Source of the DNA: a virus
DNA: 44,493 nt
Strand: one strand, 5' to 3'
IMG/VR virus record: IMGVR_UViG_3300025781_000015
Span: 1 to 44,493 of that record
Under the pieces are notes generated by a model. It saw nothing but the letters and a program-made list of their open reading frames with translations, was not told the DNA's origin and searched no databases. The translations under genes were made by a program, and so were the position numbers. Below are positions 32,027 through 40,301 of the stretch, piece after piece (position 1 is the first letter of the stretch; the number at the start of each line of letters is the position of its first letter).

Positions 32027-33715
32027 ATGAAGCTCCAGACATACGGATTAGACTTCAGCAAGCATCCATCAATAACTCAATTAGAGATTGAGTTGTTGAT
32101 GGTGGCTGATGCCGATCCCTCTCGCATCAGCGGTATAAGCAGGGGGCAACATATCAAGCATTGCATTGCAATGCTATGGCCCGATGTCATCAAGTCGTGG
32201 AATGATTGGAATGAATTAGCTCTATGGGCATGGACTAGCTACAGGGAGATTGGCGTTACTGGGTGCGCCGCCGCTGGCAAGACCTTTACATTCACCCTCC
32301 TTTCCCTAGTTGAGTATCTGGCTAGACCGATGGGAACTCGCGTTGCTTTAACCTCCACAACTGTTCCCTCCCTCCGAGGGCGTATATGGTCTGAAATGAT
32401 GCGGTTCGTGCGTCCAGCAGTTCCTCTATTCGGGCTTAATGTTGTGGACTCCCAGACCAAGATCCAATTCAACAAGGGAGACGATAGAAGCTCTATCATA
32501 GCCCTAGCCGTCGATTCTGGGGCTGTAGAACAAGCCGTAGGTAAGTTGCAGGGTGTTCACCTTCCCCGCATGGTCATCATGGTTGACGAGGCGGCACAGA
32601 CCAATCCTGCCGTATTCTCCGCTAGGGCGAACTTGGAAGTTGGTACGGACTTTTATCATTTCATTGCAATCGCTAACGCATCATCCATGTTCGATCCTCA
32701 TGGGCTATTCTGTGAGCCTCGCATGGGATGGGGAAGCATTGGCGATGATGACGAGCATTGGGAAACAAAGTCCGGCGTTTGCGTTAGGTTTGATGGGCTA
32801 AAGTCCCCGAATGTCAAGGCCGGAAGAATCATTTATCATTATCTATTCTCCCAAGACAATGTGGAGATCATCCGCAAGAACTTCGGCGAGGGAAGCCTAG
32901 AATGGAATAGCTATTGCCGTGGAATGTGGAGCAAGTCTGGAGCAAGGAATACTATCCTTGACAGCGCAATGATTGCCGAGGGCAAGGCTAGGGAAAAAGT
33001 CATTTGGGCTGGAGGTGGCATCAAGACTATCGCCGCCCTTGACCCTGCATTTACCACCGATGGCGACGATTGTATCCTTCGCTTTGCCAAAGTGGGCAAG
33101 GCTGAAGACAACCAAGTGATGATTGAGCTTACGGAGGTTGTGCGCCTTAACCTCATGGATGATCCCAACTACCCGCTGTTCTACCAAGTGGCAGACCAGA
33201 CGATTAACGAGCTGGAAAAGCGTGGCGTAGATCCAGAAGATTTTGCTCTTGACGCAACGGGTGCTGGAGCCGGTATAGCTGATATTATAAGCCAGAGATG
33301 GCAGAATGGATTCCTGCGCGTGAGCTTTGGTGGAGCCGCTACGGATGCTCCAATCAGCGTGGAAGATCCGCGCCCAGCCAAGCAAGTCTATAGCAATCGA
33401 GTCACGCAACTATGGAGCCAGATCAAGGTTGTGGTCATGGCGGGACGCATGAGGGGCATGGACGATCAGACTGCTAGGGAGCTATGCGCTCGTATCTACT
33501 CGCTCAAGAACGAGAAGACCCTGCTAGAATCCAAGAAGGATTTGAAGAAGCGCACCAAGGGGAACTCGCCAGACAGAGCCGATGCTCTTTCACTCCTTGT
33601 CGAGCTTTTTGTGAACCAGAATGGCTTGGGGAACGCTACTGGAAGTCAATCACAAAATTCTGATGATTGGGAAAAATATGTTCTGGACAACGAATTAGAG
33701 TCGTCGTACCAGTAG
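32027..33715 (+). CDS. terL: Terminase large subunit
   Basis: A 562-aa packaging motor. ATPase: GVTGCAAAGKTFTF (Walker A, residues about 76-89) and RMVIMVDEAAQ (Walker B, about 184-194). Nuclease: KTIAALDPAFTTDGDD (first metal Asp, about 337-352), FALDATGAG, and a C-terminal SPDRADAL. All catalytic elements appear intact. Length is normal. The start ATG is preceded by a strong hairpin and no Shine-Dalgarno. The gene is followed 3 nt later by a RecB-like nuclease. Confidence 0.92.
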   Translation: MKLQTYGLDFSKHPSITQLEIELLMVADADPSRISGISRGQHIKHCIAMLWPDVIKSWNDWNELALWAWTSYREIGVTGCAAAGKTFTFTLLSLVEYLARPMGTRVALTSTTVPSLRGRIWSEMMRFVRPAVPLFGLNVVDSQTKIQFNKGDDRSSIIALAVDSGAVEQAVGKLQGVHLPRMVIMVDEAAQTNPAVFSARANLEVGTDFYHFIAIANASSMFDPHGLFCEPRMGWGSIGDDDEHWETKSGVCVRFDGLKSPNVKAGRIIYHYLFSQDNVEIIRKNFGEGSLEWNSYCRGMWSKSGARNTILDSAMIAEGKAREKVIWAGGGIKTIAALDPAFTTDGDDCILRFAKVGKAEDNQVMIELTEVVRLNLMDDPNYPLFYQVADQTINELEKRGVDPEDFALDATGAGAGIADIISQRWQNGFLRVSFGGAATDAPISVEDPRPAKQVYSNRVTQLWSQIKVVVMAGRMRGMDDQTARELCARIYSLKNEKTLLESKKDLKKRTKGNSPDRADALSLLVELFVNQNGLGNATGSQSQNSDDWEKYVLDNELESSYQ

Positions 33716-33718
33716 CGC

Positions 33719-34432
33719 ATGGAAAAAACAAAACTGGTGCGTAATGCGCCTCATCAAAAATACCATCTAGCCGATGGAACCCAAGTGCCGGGAGGAAGCA
33801 CAATCTGCAAGCTTGGGGACGATGCCGGAGCATTGATCCACTGGGCTTGGAACCTTGGTCGAGAGGGCAAGGACTACCGCAAGGAGCGAGATAAGGCCGC
33901 TGACATTGGTACTATCGCGCACTTCTTGATTGAGTGCTATCTCAACGGACAGGTCGCCGATCTGGAAGACTACAGCCAAGCGGACATTGATAAGGCTCTC
34001 CTATGCTACAACAAGTTTGTAGACTGGTGGGAGGATCAGAATCTCACGAAGGTTGCAACGGAGATTCAACTTGTAAATGAGGCTTACAAGTACGGAGGAA
34101 CCATTGATCTTATCGCCAAGAAGCCGAATGGAGATCATGTTCTGATTGATTTCAAGACCTCCAAGAAGATCAGCGAAAGCTATTGGAGGCAATGCGCTGG
34201 GTATGCGGAGTTATGGAATTTCAATCAAGAGATGGCTGGATTTAATGCTATAAATCAAATCACCAATCATGCCATCGTTCGTATCGGCAAGGAAGAGGAA
34301 GGCGACTTTGAAGTTGTCTGGCGCGAAGACCTATCGAAAGAATGGTTTGTCTTCCAGAAGCAAGTTGAGCTTTACTGGGCATTGCAAGCCGCAAAGCCGG
34401 AGCCAAAGAGGAAGAAGAAAAATGCCAACTGA
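33719..34432 (+). CDS. RecB/Cas4-like PD-(D/E)XK nuclease
   Basis: A 237-aa protein. Motifs: GTIAHFLIE (residues about 63-71), KYGGTIDLIAKK (motif II Asp), VLIDFKTSKK (Asp-x-Lys), and the helix QCAGYAELW. This is the PD-(D/E)XK set of Cas4/RecB-like exonucleases. With the ERF protein it could resect ends for strand annealing. The C-terminus is Lys-rich (KPEPKRKKKNAN). It overlaps the helicase gene by 11 nt. Confidence 0.85.
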   Translation: MEKTKLVRNAPHQKYHLADGTQVPGGSTICKLGDDAGALIHWAWNLGREGKDYRKERDKAADIGTIAHFLIECYLNGQVADLEDYSQADIDKALLCYNKFVDWWEDQNLTKVATEIQLVNEAYKYGGTIDLIAKKPNGDHVLIDFKTSKKISESYWRQCAGYAELWNFNQEMAGFNAINQITNHAIVRIGKEEEGDFEVVWREDLSKEWFVFQKQVELYWALQAAKPEPKRKKKNAN

Positions 34433-35672
34433 AATACCATCAGCATTAGACGCAGAGAAGGCTTTCCTGTCCTGCGTTATCCAGAACATTAGCATCCTTA
34501 ACGAGGCCGCTGATACTGCTAGTCCCAAGCTTTTCTTTCACCCAGACCACAGGAGGATTTTTGAGTCTGCTTTGGATTTATGGAAGGAGGGCAAGGACTG
34601 CGACCTAGTAACGCTTACCGACCATATGAGCAACGCCGGAACCCTCGACATGATTGGGGGGGGCGCCGTTCTTACGGACGCATTTCTATCTCCTGCGGTC
34701 ACTTCCAACTGGGAGAGCTATTTGGAGATTCTTCGCCACAAGCACACAGCTAGGTTGGCTATCTCTGCCGCTGAACGAATCATTGATTCTGCCAACAATC
34801 CAGCAATGGCTGGGGAGTTATCAGAAGTTGTGCAGAAGGCTCTGGTAGCAGTAGCAGCCGATGCCGAAAGCAAGGGCAGGATCGAATCTCTTAAGGAGGT
34901 TGCGCTTAACCGAATCAATACCTACGAGGAGATATTCAAGAACCGAGGAAAGCTCATTGGCGTAACTACTGGATTCAAGCCGCTGGATGACATCACTGGA
35001 GGATTCCGAGAGGGGCAACTGATCGTGATCGGAGCCGCTACAAAAGGCGGCAAGACAAGCATGGCTGTCAACATGGCAAGCAGGGCGGCTAACGCCGGAC
35101 ATCCAGTTGGCTTCATCTCTCTTGAGATGAGTGCTGGCGAATTGTTTGACCGCTTTGTGTCGAGCTACGGAGGCGTTGACATCGGCGTTCTTTCCAAGGA
35201 GCCAACAGCCGCCGACATTAAAAAGATTGGCTTTGCCGCAAACCAAGCATCGGCCCTCCCAATCTTTATCCGAGACGAAGGGGATGTGAATCCGTTGCAA
35301 CTCCGAGCCGCAATGCGCCGGATGTGCGCCGTCCACAAGACCAGAATAATTGTTGTTGACTATATCCAACTCCTCTCCCCGACTGATCGCAAGGACAGCC
35401 GTGAGCGTCAAGTTGCAGAAGCAAGTAGGACATTGAAACAGCTTGCGAAGGAGCTTGGCATCACGATCATTGCCTTGACGCAACTCAATGCGGAGGGCGC
35501 GAGCCGTGAGTCAAGAGCAATCGAACACGACTGCGATTTATTTTTAGTCATCGAGAGGGAGCAAGAACAACCCTTCGGATGGTTTTTAAATATAAAGCTT
35601 GCAAGGGCGTGTGGCAGGGCTAGAATCCCACTTGAGTTTAGAGAATCATTCATGCGATTCGACGAACGCTAA
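34422..35672 (+). CDS. dnaB: DnaB-like replicative helicase
   Basis: 416 aa from ATG 34422. The N-terminal domain has PSALDAEKAFLSCVIQ and FFHPDHRRIFESALDLW, as in DnaB. RecA-like domain: GQLIVIGAATKGGKTSMA (Walker A, near residue 200), PVGFISLEMSAGELFDR, and RIIVVDYIQLL (Walker B). An Arg-rich C-terminus (ARACGRARIPLEF) closes it. The frame is open upstream to 34269, but the ATG at 34422 begins the conserved domain. No primase or polymerase gene is visible beside it. Confidence 0.88.
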   Translation: MPTEIPSALDAEKAFLSCVIQNISILNEAADTASPKLFFHPDHRRIFESALDLWKEGKDCDLVTLTDHMSNAGTLDMIGGGAVLTDAFLSPAVTSNWESYLEILRHKHTARLAISAAERIIDSANNPAMAGELSEVVQKALVAVAADAESKGRIESLKEVALNRINTYEEIFKNRGKLIGVTTGFKPLDDITGGFREGQLIVIGAATKGGKTSMAVNMASRAANAGHPVGFISLEMSAGELFDRFVSSYGGVDIGVLSKEPTAADIKKIGFAANQASALPIFIRDEGDVNPLQLRAAMRRMCAVHKTRIIVVDYIQLLSPTDRKDSRERQVAEASRTLKQLAKELGITIIALTQLNAEGASRESRAIEHDCDLFLVIEREQEQPFGWFLNIKLARACGRARIPLEFRESFMRFDER

Positions 35673-35689
35673 AAACAAAATCAACCACT

Positions 35690-35953
35690 ATGGCATACGA
35701 CAACACCAACACAGGAGCGGCCTTCAAGGTCGCCAGCGCACACCCCAAGGCTCCGGCATTCTCCGGCCCCCTCAATGTAGAGGGCAAGGATTATGAGATC
35801 AGCATTTGGGAGAAGACCAGCAAGGCCGGAAAGCCTTTCTTCTCCATCAAGCTTGGCCCTCCTCGCCCCAAGAAGGCGTTTGCACCCAGCGCACACAATC
35901 AGTCCAAGTCCAACGGCTACGCCCCTCAAGCTGATGAGGACATTCCGTTTTAA
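35690..35953 (+). CDS. Small DUF736-like protein with SSB-type C-terminal tip
   Basis: An 87-aa protein. The body has YDNTNTGAAFKV, FSGPLNVEGKDYEISIWEKT and KAGKPFFSIKLG, as in DUF736-like proteins. A Pro/Ser/Asn linker leads to DEDIPF, the same kind of acidic tip by which single-strand DNA-binding proteins recruit replication partners. It follows the helicase gene by 17 nt. A role as phage SSB or SSB mimic is inferred. A structured RNA and a terminator follow at once. Confidence 0.65.
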   Translation: MAYDNTNTGAAFKVASAHPKAPAFSGPLNVEGKDYEISIWEKTSKAGKPFFSIKLGPPRPKKAFAPSAHNQSKSNGYAPQADEDIPF

Positions 35954-36020
35954 TCATCGGCATGGTGTCCGGCGAGAGGCCGGAACAGGCTGTCATGTGG
36001 CCCTATGAAACACCGATGAT
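35953..36020 (+). ncRNA. Candidate structured RNA after the SSB-tailed gene
   Basis: Outer stem ATCATCGG (35953-35960) pairs with CCGATGAT (36013-36020). Inside are CATG/CATG (35961-35964 with 35994-35997) and a 6-bp hairpin TCCGGC-GAGAG-GCCGGA (35968-35984). A terminator begins 6 nt later. The layout is that of a compact multibranch RNA (3' UTR element, riboswitch or ribozyme). No known class was matched. Confidence 0.5.
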
Positions 36021-36025
36021 CCCCC

Positions 36026-36067
36026 AAGCCGCTTGTAGACTAGCTCTACAGGCGGCTTTCTTTTTTT
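36026..36067 (+). terminator. Rho-independent terminator of replication unit
   Basis: A 14-bp stem with one T-G pair: AAGCCGCTTGTAGA (36026-36039), loop CTAGC, TCTACAGGCGGCTT (36045-36058), followed by TCTTTTTTT. Confidence 0.93.
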
Positions 36068-36139
36068 GAAAATAAATTTTGACATTGGATTGGATTCTGA
36101 AAGACTTGTCTCAAGGGGATCAACCAGCCCCGTAATAAA

Positions 36140-36301
36140 ATGAAAACAACACACCTGTTAGTCCATGCAGTCGCCCCGCTCATCCGTTGCCAGCTCAAGT
36201 TGGCAGAGCGCATGGGAATGGATCAGATAACCATTTCCGTTCCTCGCGCCAAGGAGATTCTGCGCATTGCAACCTTCGCAAAGAAGGAGATCGAGAAATG
36301 A
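36140..36301 (+). CDS. Hypothetical basic protein, 53 aa
   Basis: First gene of the small-gene run after the terminator. It is helical and basic (IRCQLKLAERMGMDQITISV). Coupled to the next gene by ATGA. The region upstream (36068-36139) contains TTGACA (36081-36086) but no convincing -10. Confidence 0.5.
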   Translation: MKTTHLLVHAVAPLIRCQLKLAERMGMDQITISVPRAKEILRIATFAKKEIEK

Positions 36302-36549
36302 ACTACAAAGCCGCCTCCTACGCCGCCGCCGTGTGCGCTCTGCTGGGTCACACGCTGAAGGCCGATGAGTATCAGTATGGATGCAGGGGGAACTCCTGCG
36401 ACCCATATTCACTACACTCCGTTTACCCTACGGAGAGGGAGCAATCAACCCCGACGGCTTATTCAACCATGATGCAACATTATTATGATGCAGTATGGTC
36501 AGACCCCAAGCCGCAACCGACCCCACAGGTCATAATCATTGAACGATAA
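36298..36549 (+). CDS. Small possibly exported protein, 83 aa
   Basis: From ATG 36298, the N-terminus (MNYKAASYAAAVCALLGHTL) could be a signal peptide or membrane segment. The mature part has two cysteines (YGCRGNSCDPY) and Pro/Gln-rich C-terminal half. The frame is open from 36187 but ATG 36298 gives the ATGA overlap. Function unknown. Confidence 0.5.
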   Translation: MNYKAASYAAAVCALLGHTLKADEYQYGCRGNSCDPYSLHSVYPTEREQSTPTAYSTMMQHYYDAVWSDPKPQPTPQVIIIER

Positions 36550-36761
36550 TGAACATTCTCGTAACCATCCTCGGAGCCGCTGGATGCACTGGGGCTTACA
36601 TCCTCGGTCTATGGCTTTACAAGCACCATGTTGAGCAGAAGATGCTGGAGTTCCTAGCTCGTAAATGGCGCGACGACAAAGACAACTTTGAACTCTGGAT
36701 GTATAACCTGTCCATTAAGGTAACGAAGAAAGATATTCACAACGCAGAAAATGAAATCTGA
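36549..36761 (+). CDS. Small membrane protein, 70 aa
   Basis: N-terminal transmembrane segment (MNILVTILGAAGCTGAYILG) followed by a charged helical domain (about residues 25-70). Probably inner-membrane with a cytoplasmic tail. TAATG junction with the previous gene; overlaps the next by 11 nt. Confidence 0.5.
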   Translation: MNILVTILGAAGCTGAYILGLWLYKHHVEQKMLEFLARKWRDDKDNFELWMYNLSIKVTKKDIHNAENEI

Positions 36762-36900
36762 AGAAAAGACCATAGAGCTGATAGGCCAGATAATCGCCTT
36801 ATTGAAGTCCCTTGAGGAAATCAAGAGGATGAACTCCCTTGGGAAAACCAAGGAGATCGCAGACGAAATTGACACAATCCTAAAATACTACAACCGATGA
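36751..36900 (+). CDS. Small helical protein, 49 aa
   Basis: Short coupled ORF, strongly helical and charged (ELIGQIIALLKSLEEIKRMN). ATGA overlap with the following gene and a clean fit between neighbours support it. No family recognised. Confidence 0.5.
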   Translation: MKSEEKTIELIGQIIALLKSLEEIKRMNSLGKTKEIADEIDTILKYYNR

Positions 36901-37100
36901 AACACACGAACAAATCACAAGCCCATAAGATCTATCTGCACATTATAAAGCGGAAGAAAATCACCCCGCTGGAGGCCCTTGCCAAGTACGGATGCTTCCG
37001 GCTGGCTGCTCGTATCCACGAACTCCGAAAGGACGGCGCGAATATCAAGAGGCGTAGCGTTATCCGCAATAAGAAGCAATTCGCCGAATACTACATCTAA
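36897..37100 (+). CDS. Winged helix-turn-helix protein, 67 aa
   Basis: Matches the small phage HTH_39-like pattern: a helix (IYLHIIKRKKITPLEALAKY), then GCFRLAARIHELRKDGANIK, where the second part is the recognition helix. Likely a DNA-binding regulator. It lies in the middle of the small-gene run and joins the next gene by TAATG. Confidence 0.75.
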   Translation: MKHTNKSQAHKIYLHIIKRKKITPLEALAKYGCFRLAARIHELRKDGANIKRRSVIRNKKQFAEYYI

Positions 37101-37342
37101 TGAAATCTAAATCAGCGCAATTAAATTGCATAGGACGCTCATGGAAGCAGGGAAGGGAACATCGAACCGTTTATTTTGGTCATGCTGAACCTCACGATGG
37201 ATCGAAAGGGCAATGGGTGCTTCGGTTTATTAGAGGTAAAAAGAAACCCAAGATTTGCGAGGTGGCTTTCAGCGATGAAGCCTACGCTGCCATCTTCGAT
37301 CTCATGGGAAGAGTTGCGGGAAACCCGATGAACCTAAAATGA
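37100..37342 (+). CDS. Hypothetical protein, 80 aa
   Basis: Not recognised. Basic N-terminus, aromatic beta-type centre (VYFGHAEPHDGSKGQWVLRF), C-terminal helix. ATGA overlap with the next gene. Confidence 0.5.
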   Translation: MKSKSAQLNCIGRSWKQGREHRTVYFGHAEPHDGSKGQWVLRFIRGKKKPKICEVAFSDEAYAAIFDLMGRVAGNPMNLK

Positions 37343-37686
37343 AAAAGAGAACGCCCGAAGAATGGCTGGAGCAGATAGAAATGCTCCCAGTAGATCGTCG
37401 CAACGCAACAGCAAAGATTATCTGGTGGGATTTCTTTGGAGGACGATTGAACGGCAACCGATGGGATCACCTAGATCGCTATGTTCAAACTCCCTACGAA
37501 GAGATACCAGATGAGATAATGCTTGAGTCTCTCCAGATGGTAGGCTTTACTGAATCCCAAGCTCGTCAGCGGATCTTCCCAGAGGAGCGTTTAACAATAT
37601 GCAACCAGAACCCAGAACAACAGGATACGGATTCGATGGCGATCCAGACCTCTAACCAACAACAACCAACAACTGAAATACAATGA
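37339..37686 (+). CDS. Hypothetical protein, 115 aa
   Basis: Not recognised. Residues 1-85 look folded (RTPEEWLEQIEMLPVDRRNA, then AKIIWWDFFGG); the last 30 are a Gln/Thr/Asn-rich tail. Coupled to the next gene by ATGA. Confidence 0.5.
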   Translation: MKKRTPEEWLEQIEMLPVDRRNATAKIIWWDFFGGRLNGNRWDHLDRYVQTPYEEIPDEIMLESLQMVGFTESQARQRIFPEERLTICNQNPEQQDTDSMAIQTSNQQQPTTEIQ

Positions 37687-38009
37687 GCATTATTATCCCC
37701 GCTGGAATTGACCAGACAAACATCAGAGTTCCTATGCAGTTCCCGCTTCGCGCCGATGCTGATACAGTTCTCGACGCTAACGGAAGAGTAGTTCTAACCC
37801 TAGATAACTCCATTGATATTGGTGAATCAATCAAGTTCGCCAAGCTATTCGCAAAAGCTCCCGATATGTGGCAGCTCCTTGGAGATATGTACCTCATGCT
37901 AGGAGTGCTAGCTAAAGAGAATGGACTGAACCACGGGGCAGATAACGAGGAAGACAAGGAGAGCTGCCTTCTGTGCCGAGCAGAAAAGATTCTGGATTCA
38001 ATCAAATGA
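37683..38009 (+). CDS. Hypothetical protein, 108 aa
   Basis: Not recognised. A beta-type N-terminal third (TVLDANGRVVLTLDNSIDIG) is followed by helices. Two C-terminal cysteines (ESCLLCRAEKIL) may bind metal. ATGA overlap with the following tiny gene. Confidence 0.5.
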   Translation: MSIIIPAGIDQTNIRVPMQFPLRADADTVLDANGRVVLTLDNSIDIGESIKFAKLFAKAPDMWQLLGDMYLMLGVLAKENGLNHGADNEEDKESCLLCRAEKILDSIK

Positions 38010-38074
38010 TTCTAGCAATCGTGATTGTCGCCATCATTGCGGCATCAACCTATATCGCGATCATCAACGACTAA
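38006..38074 (+). CDS. Tiny membrane protein, 22 aa
   Basis: Encodes one hydrophobic helix (ILAIVIVAIIAASTYIAII). Both junctions are coupling overlaps (ATGA before, TAATG after), which supports translation. Comparable to the 26-aa gene at 25006 and the 29-aa gene at 41654. Confidence 0.45.
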   Translation: MILAIVIVAIIAASTYIAIIND

Positions 38075-38298
38075 TGAGCGAAGAGATCAACGAAGAGCGG
38101 GACATGGAACCAGACCCCATGTTCCGCATTAAATGCCTCAAGAAGCAGCTTCAATGGATGGAGGGGCAGAGGTATGACCTAGAGACTACTGTTAGCAGTT
38201 TAAGGGCTATTCTGAAGCTGATAATTGAGGAGCCAGATCGGGAAGATCCAAAATACAATTTGTATATTCAACAAGCCGAGAGGATGCTGAAGCTATGA
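38074..38298 (+). CDS. Helical coiled-coil protein, 74 aa
   Basis: An acidic N-terminus precedes a helix with heptad character (about residues 17-50, IKCLKKQLQWMEGQRYDLET). No enzymatic motif. ATGA overlap with the next gene. Confidence 0.5.
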   Translation: MSEEINEERDMEPDPMFRIKCLKKQLQWMEGQRYDLETTVSSLRAILKLIIEEPDREDPKYNLYIQQAERMLKL

Positions 38299-38912
38299 AC
38301 CCCGACACCACACCAACGCCGAGGACGGATGCCGCTCGTCCGCAAAACCATGACCGAATAACCTCTGATTGGGTGCATTATTCGATCTGTGGAATGCTAG
38401 AACGCGAACTCGCCGAGAAAACCAACGAGGTCGCAAGGCTCCGTAAATATATTGAGAAGCTGGAAATCTACTCGCCAGAGAACGAATGGAGCCAACCAGA
38501 ATGGAGGAAGCTCATTGGCAGTAAAGAGGCGCATGAAGACCCAGAGATTTTGTTCAAGCTCTACCAGTTCCGACTCGCCCCCGCGCCAGAGGAACCAACA
38601 AGTAAGGAATCCTTAACAGTTGAACCCGAATGGCGCATAAAATCTCCCAAGGAATACATTGAGAATGGAGATGAGTATGAAAGAAATTACTTTTGGCTAC
38701 CTGTCCCTATCCGTTGGGTGGGTCAGCTTGTCGAAGTAAGAAAACCGAAAATCCGCACCCGCCGCCCGTTGCCAAAACAGTACGAGATGCCACTAGAGGG
38801 AGACATCGCATCTATCGAATGGTCATGCGCCCATACAGCACGGGCCATCCGTTATTTGCTTCAGCAAATCAACACTCTCCGCGACGAGATCCAGAAACTA
38901 AAAAACAAATGA
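38295..38912 (+). CDS. Hypothetical phage protein with TPRTDA motif, 205 aa
   Basis: Starts with NPDTTPTPRTDAARP and has a helix MLERELAEKTNEVARLRKYI. This TPRTDA-plus-ELE...E-N-x-L-R pattern is common in environmental phage proteins of unknown role. A central region (residues about 95-170) looks like a second domain, and the C-terminus is again helical (YLLQQINTLRDEIQKLKNK). Function unknown. Confidence 0.55.
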   Translation: MNPDTTPTPRTDAARPQNHDRITSDWVHYSICGMLERELAEKTNEVARLRKYIEKLEIYSPENEWSQPEWRKLIGSKEAHEDPEILFKLYQFRLAPAPEEPTSKESLTVEPEWRIKSPKEYIENGDEYERNYFWLPVPIRWVGQLVEVRKPKIRTRRPLPKQYEMPLEGDIASIEWSCAHTARAIRYLLQQINTLRDEIQKLKNK

Positions 38913-39124
38913 AAGGCGTACCATACTACGAAGCTGGCAAAGGCGACACCCCTAGGTCGTGTAACTCAAGGTCTTACCTCGATAATTACGATCAAATCAA
39001 ATGGGCCAATCGCCCCGAAGGAAAAGTCCAATCGCCCCGCTGTAAGCGGGGCAAAAGCCCTCGGAGCCGAAGCGAAGCGAAGGCGACGATGGGCAAAGTA
39101 GAGCGGCACGAAGTGCCGGACTAG
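38909..39124 (+). CDS. Hypothetical protein with palindrome-rich 3' half, 71 aa
   Basis: ATG 38909 overlaps the previous stop (ATGA). The first ~35 residues (YYEAGKGDTPRSCNSRSYLD) look like a conserved small phage protein. The last ~35 are Arg/Ser/Lys-rich and encoded by DNA with two perfect hairpins (39034-39052 and 39104-39118), suggesting later insertion of palindromic sequence at the 3' end. Last gene of the rightward run. Confidence 0.5.
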   Translation: MKGVPYYEAGKGDTPRSCNSRSYLDNYDQIKWANRPEGKVQSPRCKRGKSPRSRSEAKATMGKVERHEVPD

Positions 39125-39140
39125 AATAAGAAACAAAAAG

Positions 39141-39174
39141 AAAGGGAGCCTGGGCGATAGCCCAAGCTCCCTTT
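39141..39174. terminator. Bidirectional terminator between converging operons
   Basis: AAAGGGAGC-c-TGGGC (39141-39155), loop GATA, GCCCA-a-GCTCCCTTT (39160-39174). Complementary A/T ends allow function on both strands. It lies between the rightward run and the leftward amidotransferase gene. Nothing else was seen in 39175-39264. Confidence 0.85.
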
Positions 39175-39264
39175 GTGCTTATCTCTTAATGCAATCAGTT
39201 AGCACTGAAAGCCATAGCGAGATTATTATACAGAGAATCCATTCTGCTAGTCTTCTTTTTGCGC

Positions 39265-40278
39265 TCAAAGGCTGGGACTCCAGTCTGGAACTCCGTTAGC
39301 ATCTGCTTCTGCTGCTTCTACGGCTGCGATAGCATCTGCTTCTGTGATAAGCTCGCGTTGCTCTTCTGCCTCGCGTGCTGATAGCCAGCTTCCGGCTTGA
39401 AGCGAACCATATCCGAAGCTAGAAACGCCAGCCTTCTTTTTGCGATATGTTGAGTGATCCCAACTGGAGCCAAGCGACTGTGAGGCAAAGCCAAGCTGAC
39501 GCTGGTTAGCTTTCTTGTGCTTCCAGTCTGACAGCTCCGGCTCTGACTGATTAACAGCGTCGAACTCTAGCCAAGTCCAGTCTGCAAGCTGGTATGCCTC
39601 AACACCCTTACACTTCCATACATCGGCAATAGCCTCGACGATGGATTCGGTAGTGCCGAAGATCCAGCGACCAGTTTTGGTAATGCCGGCATAGAGACGA
39701 GCGGTGTCGTCAACGGCTACGAACAACTTACCTTGTGGGTTAAGCGCAAGGAAGGCCGCATAGCCAGTGATGTTGTTGAGATCCTCTTTACGCTGAAGAG
39801 TAGGAGTATTGTCTGCCATGCAGATAAGTAAGTGTTGCGAGTCGCAAGTGATCTTGCTATGCGCTTTGTTCTTATCTGGGCCGTCATAACCGATAACGCC
39901 GTTGTGAGCCAGAGTCCAGCCATTGCGCCGGAACGGATGAACATTCTCTAGGCTAACACCGCAAGTGGCGGTACGACCATGAACGATCATGCTCTTCTCT
40001 GGCTTGTAGATACCTTCATGGGATGTGCGGAAGGTTGTGCTGAAAGCTTCAGCGGCCTTGCCAGCCCTGCGGTACATATTTGGTAAGCCGTCCAGAGTTT
40101 TGAACTCCTGCGGCTTAACATACTTGGCGCGAAGCCCAGAGCTAGAAGCTTGGGCATAACCGAAGCCATCACGCTCTGACTTGCTAATCACCTCATGGGC
40201 AGCTTGCAGAGCTAGATCTGCTGCTGACTTGGTGAGTGGGTGATCTTTACTGCTTGTCCATCCTGCTAATTTACACAT
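39265..40278 (-). CDS. Class II glutamine amidotransferase
   Basis: A 337-aa protein. Cys2 after the initiator Met is the expected nucleophile (MCKLAGW). Other family motifs follow: RDGFGYA (about residue 35), MIVHGRTATCG (about 97-107), TLAHNGVIG (about 122-130) and CDSQHLL. It would release ammonia from glutamine and pass it to a partner. The amidoligase-type gene lies immediately upstream in the same operon. The acidic C-terminus (AIAAVEAAEADANGVPDW) is not part of the family core. It is probably not a full GlmS or asparagine synthetase, as no second domain is seen. Confidence 0.82.
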   Translation of the reverse strand: MCKLAGWTSSKDHPLTKSAADLALQAAHEVISKSERDGFGYAQASSSGLRAKYVKPQEFKTLDGLPNMYRRAGKAAEAFSTTFRTSHEGIYKPEKSMIVHGRTATCGVSLENVHPFRRNGWTLAHNGVIGYDGPDKNKAHSKITCDSQHLLICMADNTPTLQRKEDLNNITGYAAFLALNPQGKLFVAVDDTARLYAGITKTGRWIFGTTESIVEAIADVWKCKGVEAYQLADWTWLEFDAVNQSEPELSDWKHKKANQRQLGFASQSLGSSWDHSTYRKKKAGVSSFGYGSLQAGSWLSAREAEEQRELITEADAIAAVEAAEADANGVPDWSPSL

Positions 40279-40301
40279 GGTATTTAATGATTAAGGGTTG
40301 T

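Noticed and set aside
35953-36020. Hammerhead ribozyme
   Set aside because: GGTGTC and GAAACACC fit stem III, but the essential CTGATGA box is absent and stem II is poor.
36187-36297. Upstream start for the 83-aa gene
   Set aside because: ATG 36298 forms the usual ATGA overlap and begins a signal-like segment. The earlier part overlaps a better small gene at 36140.
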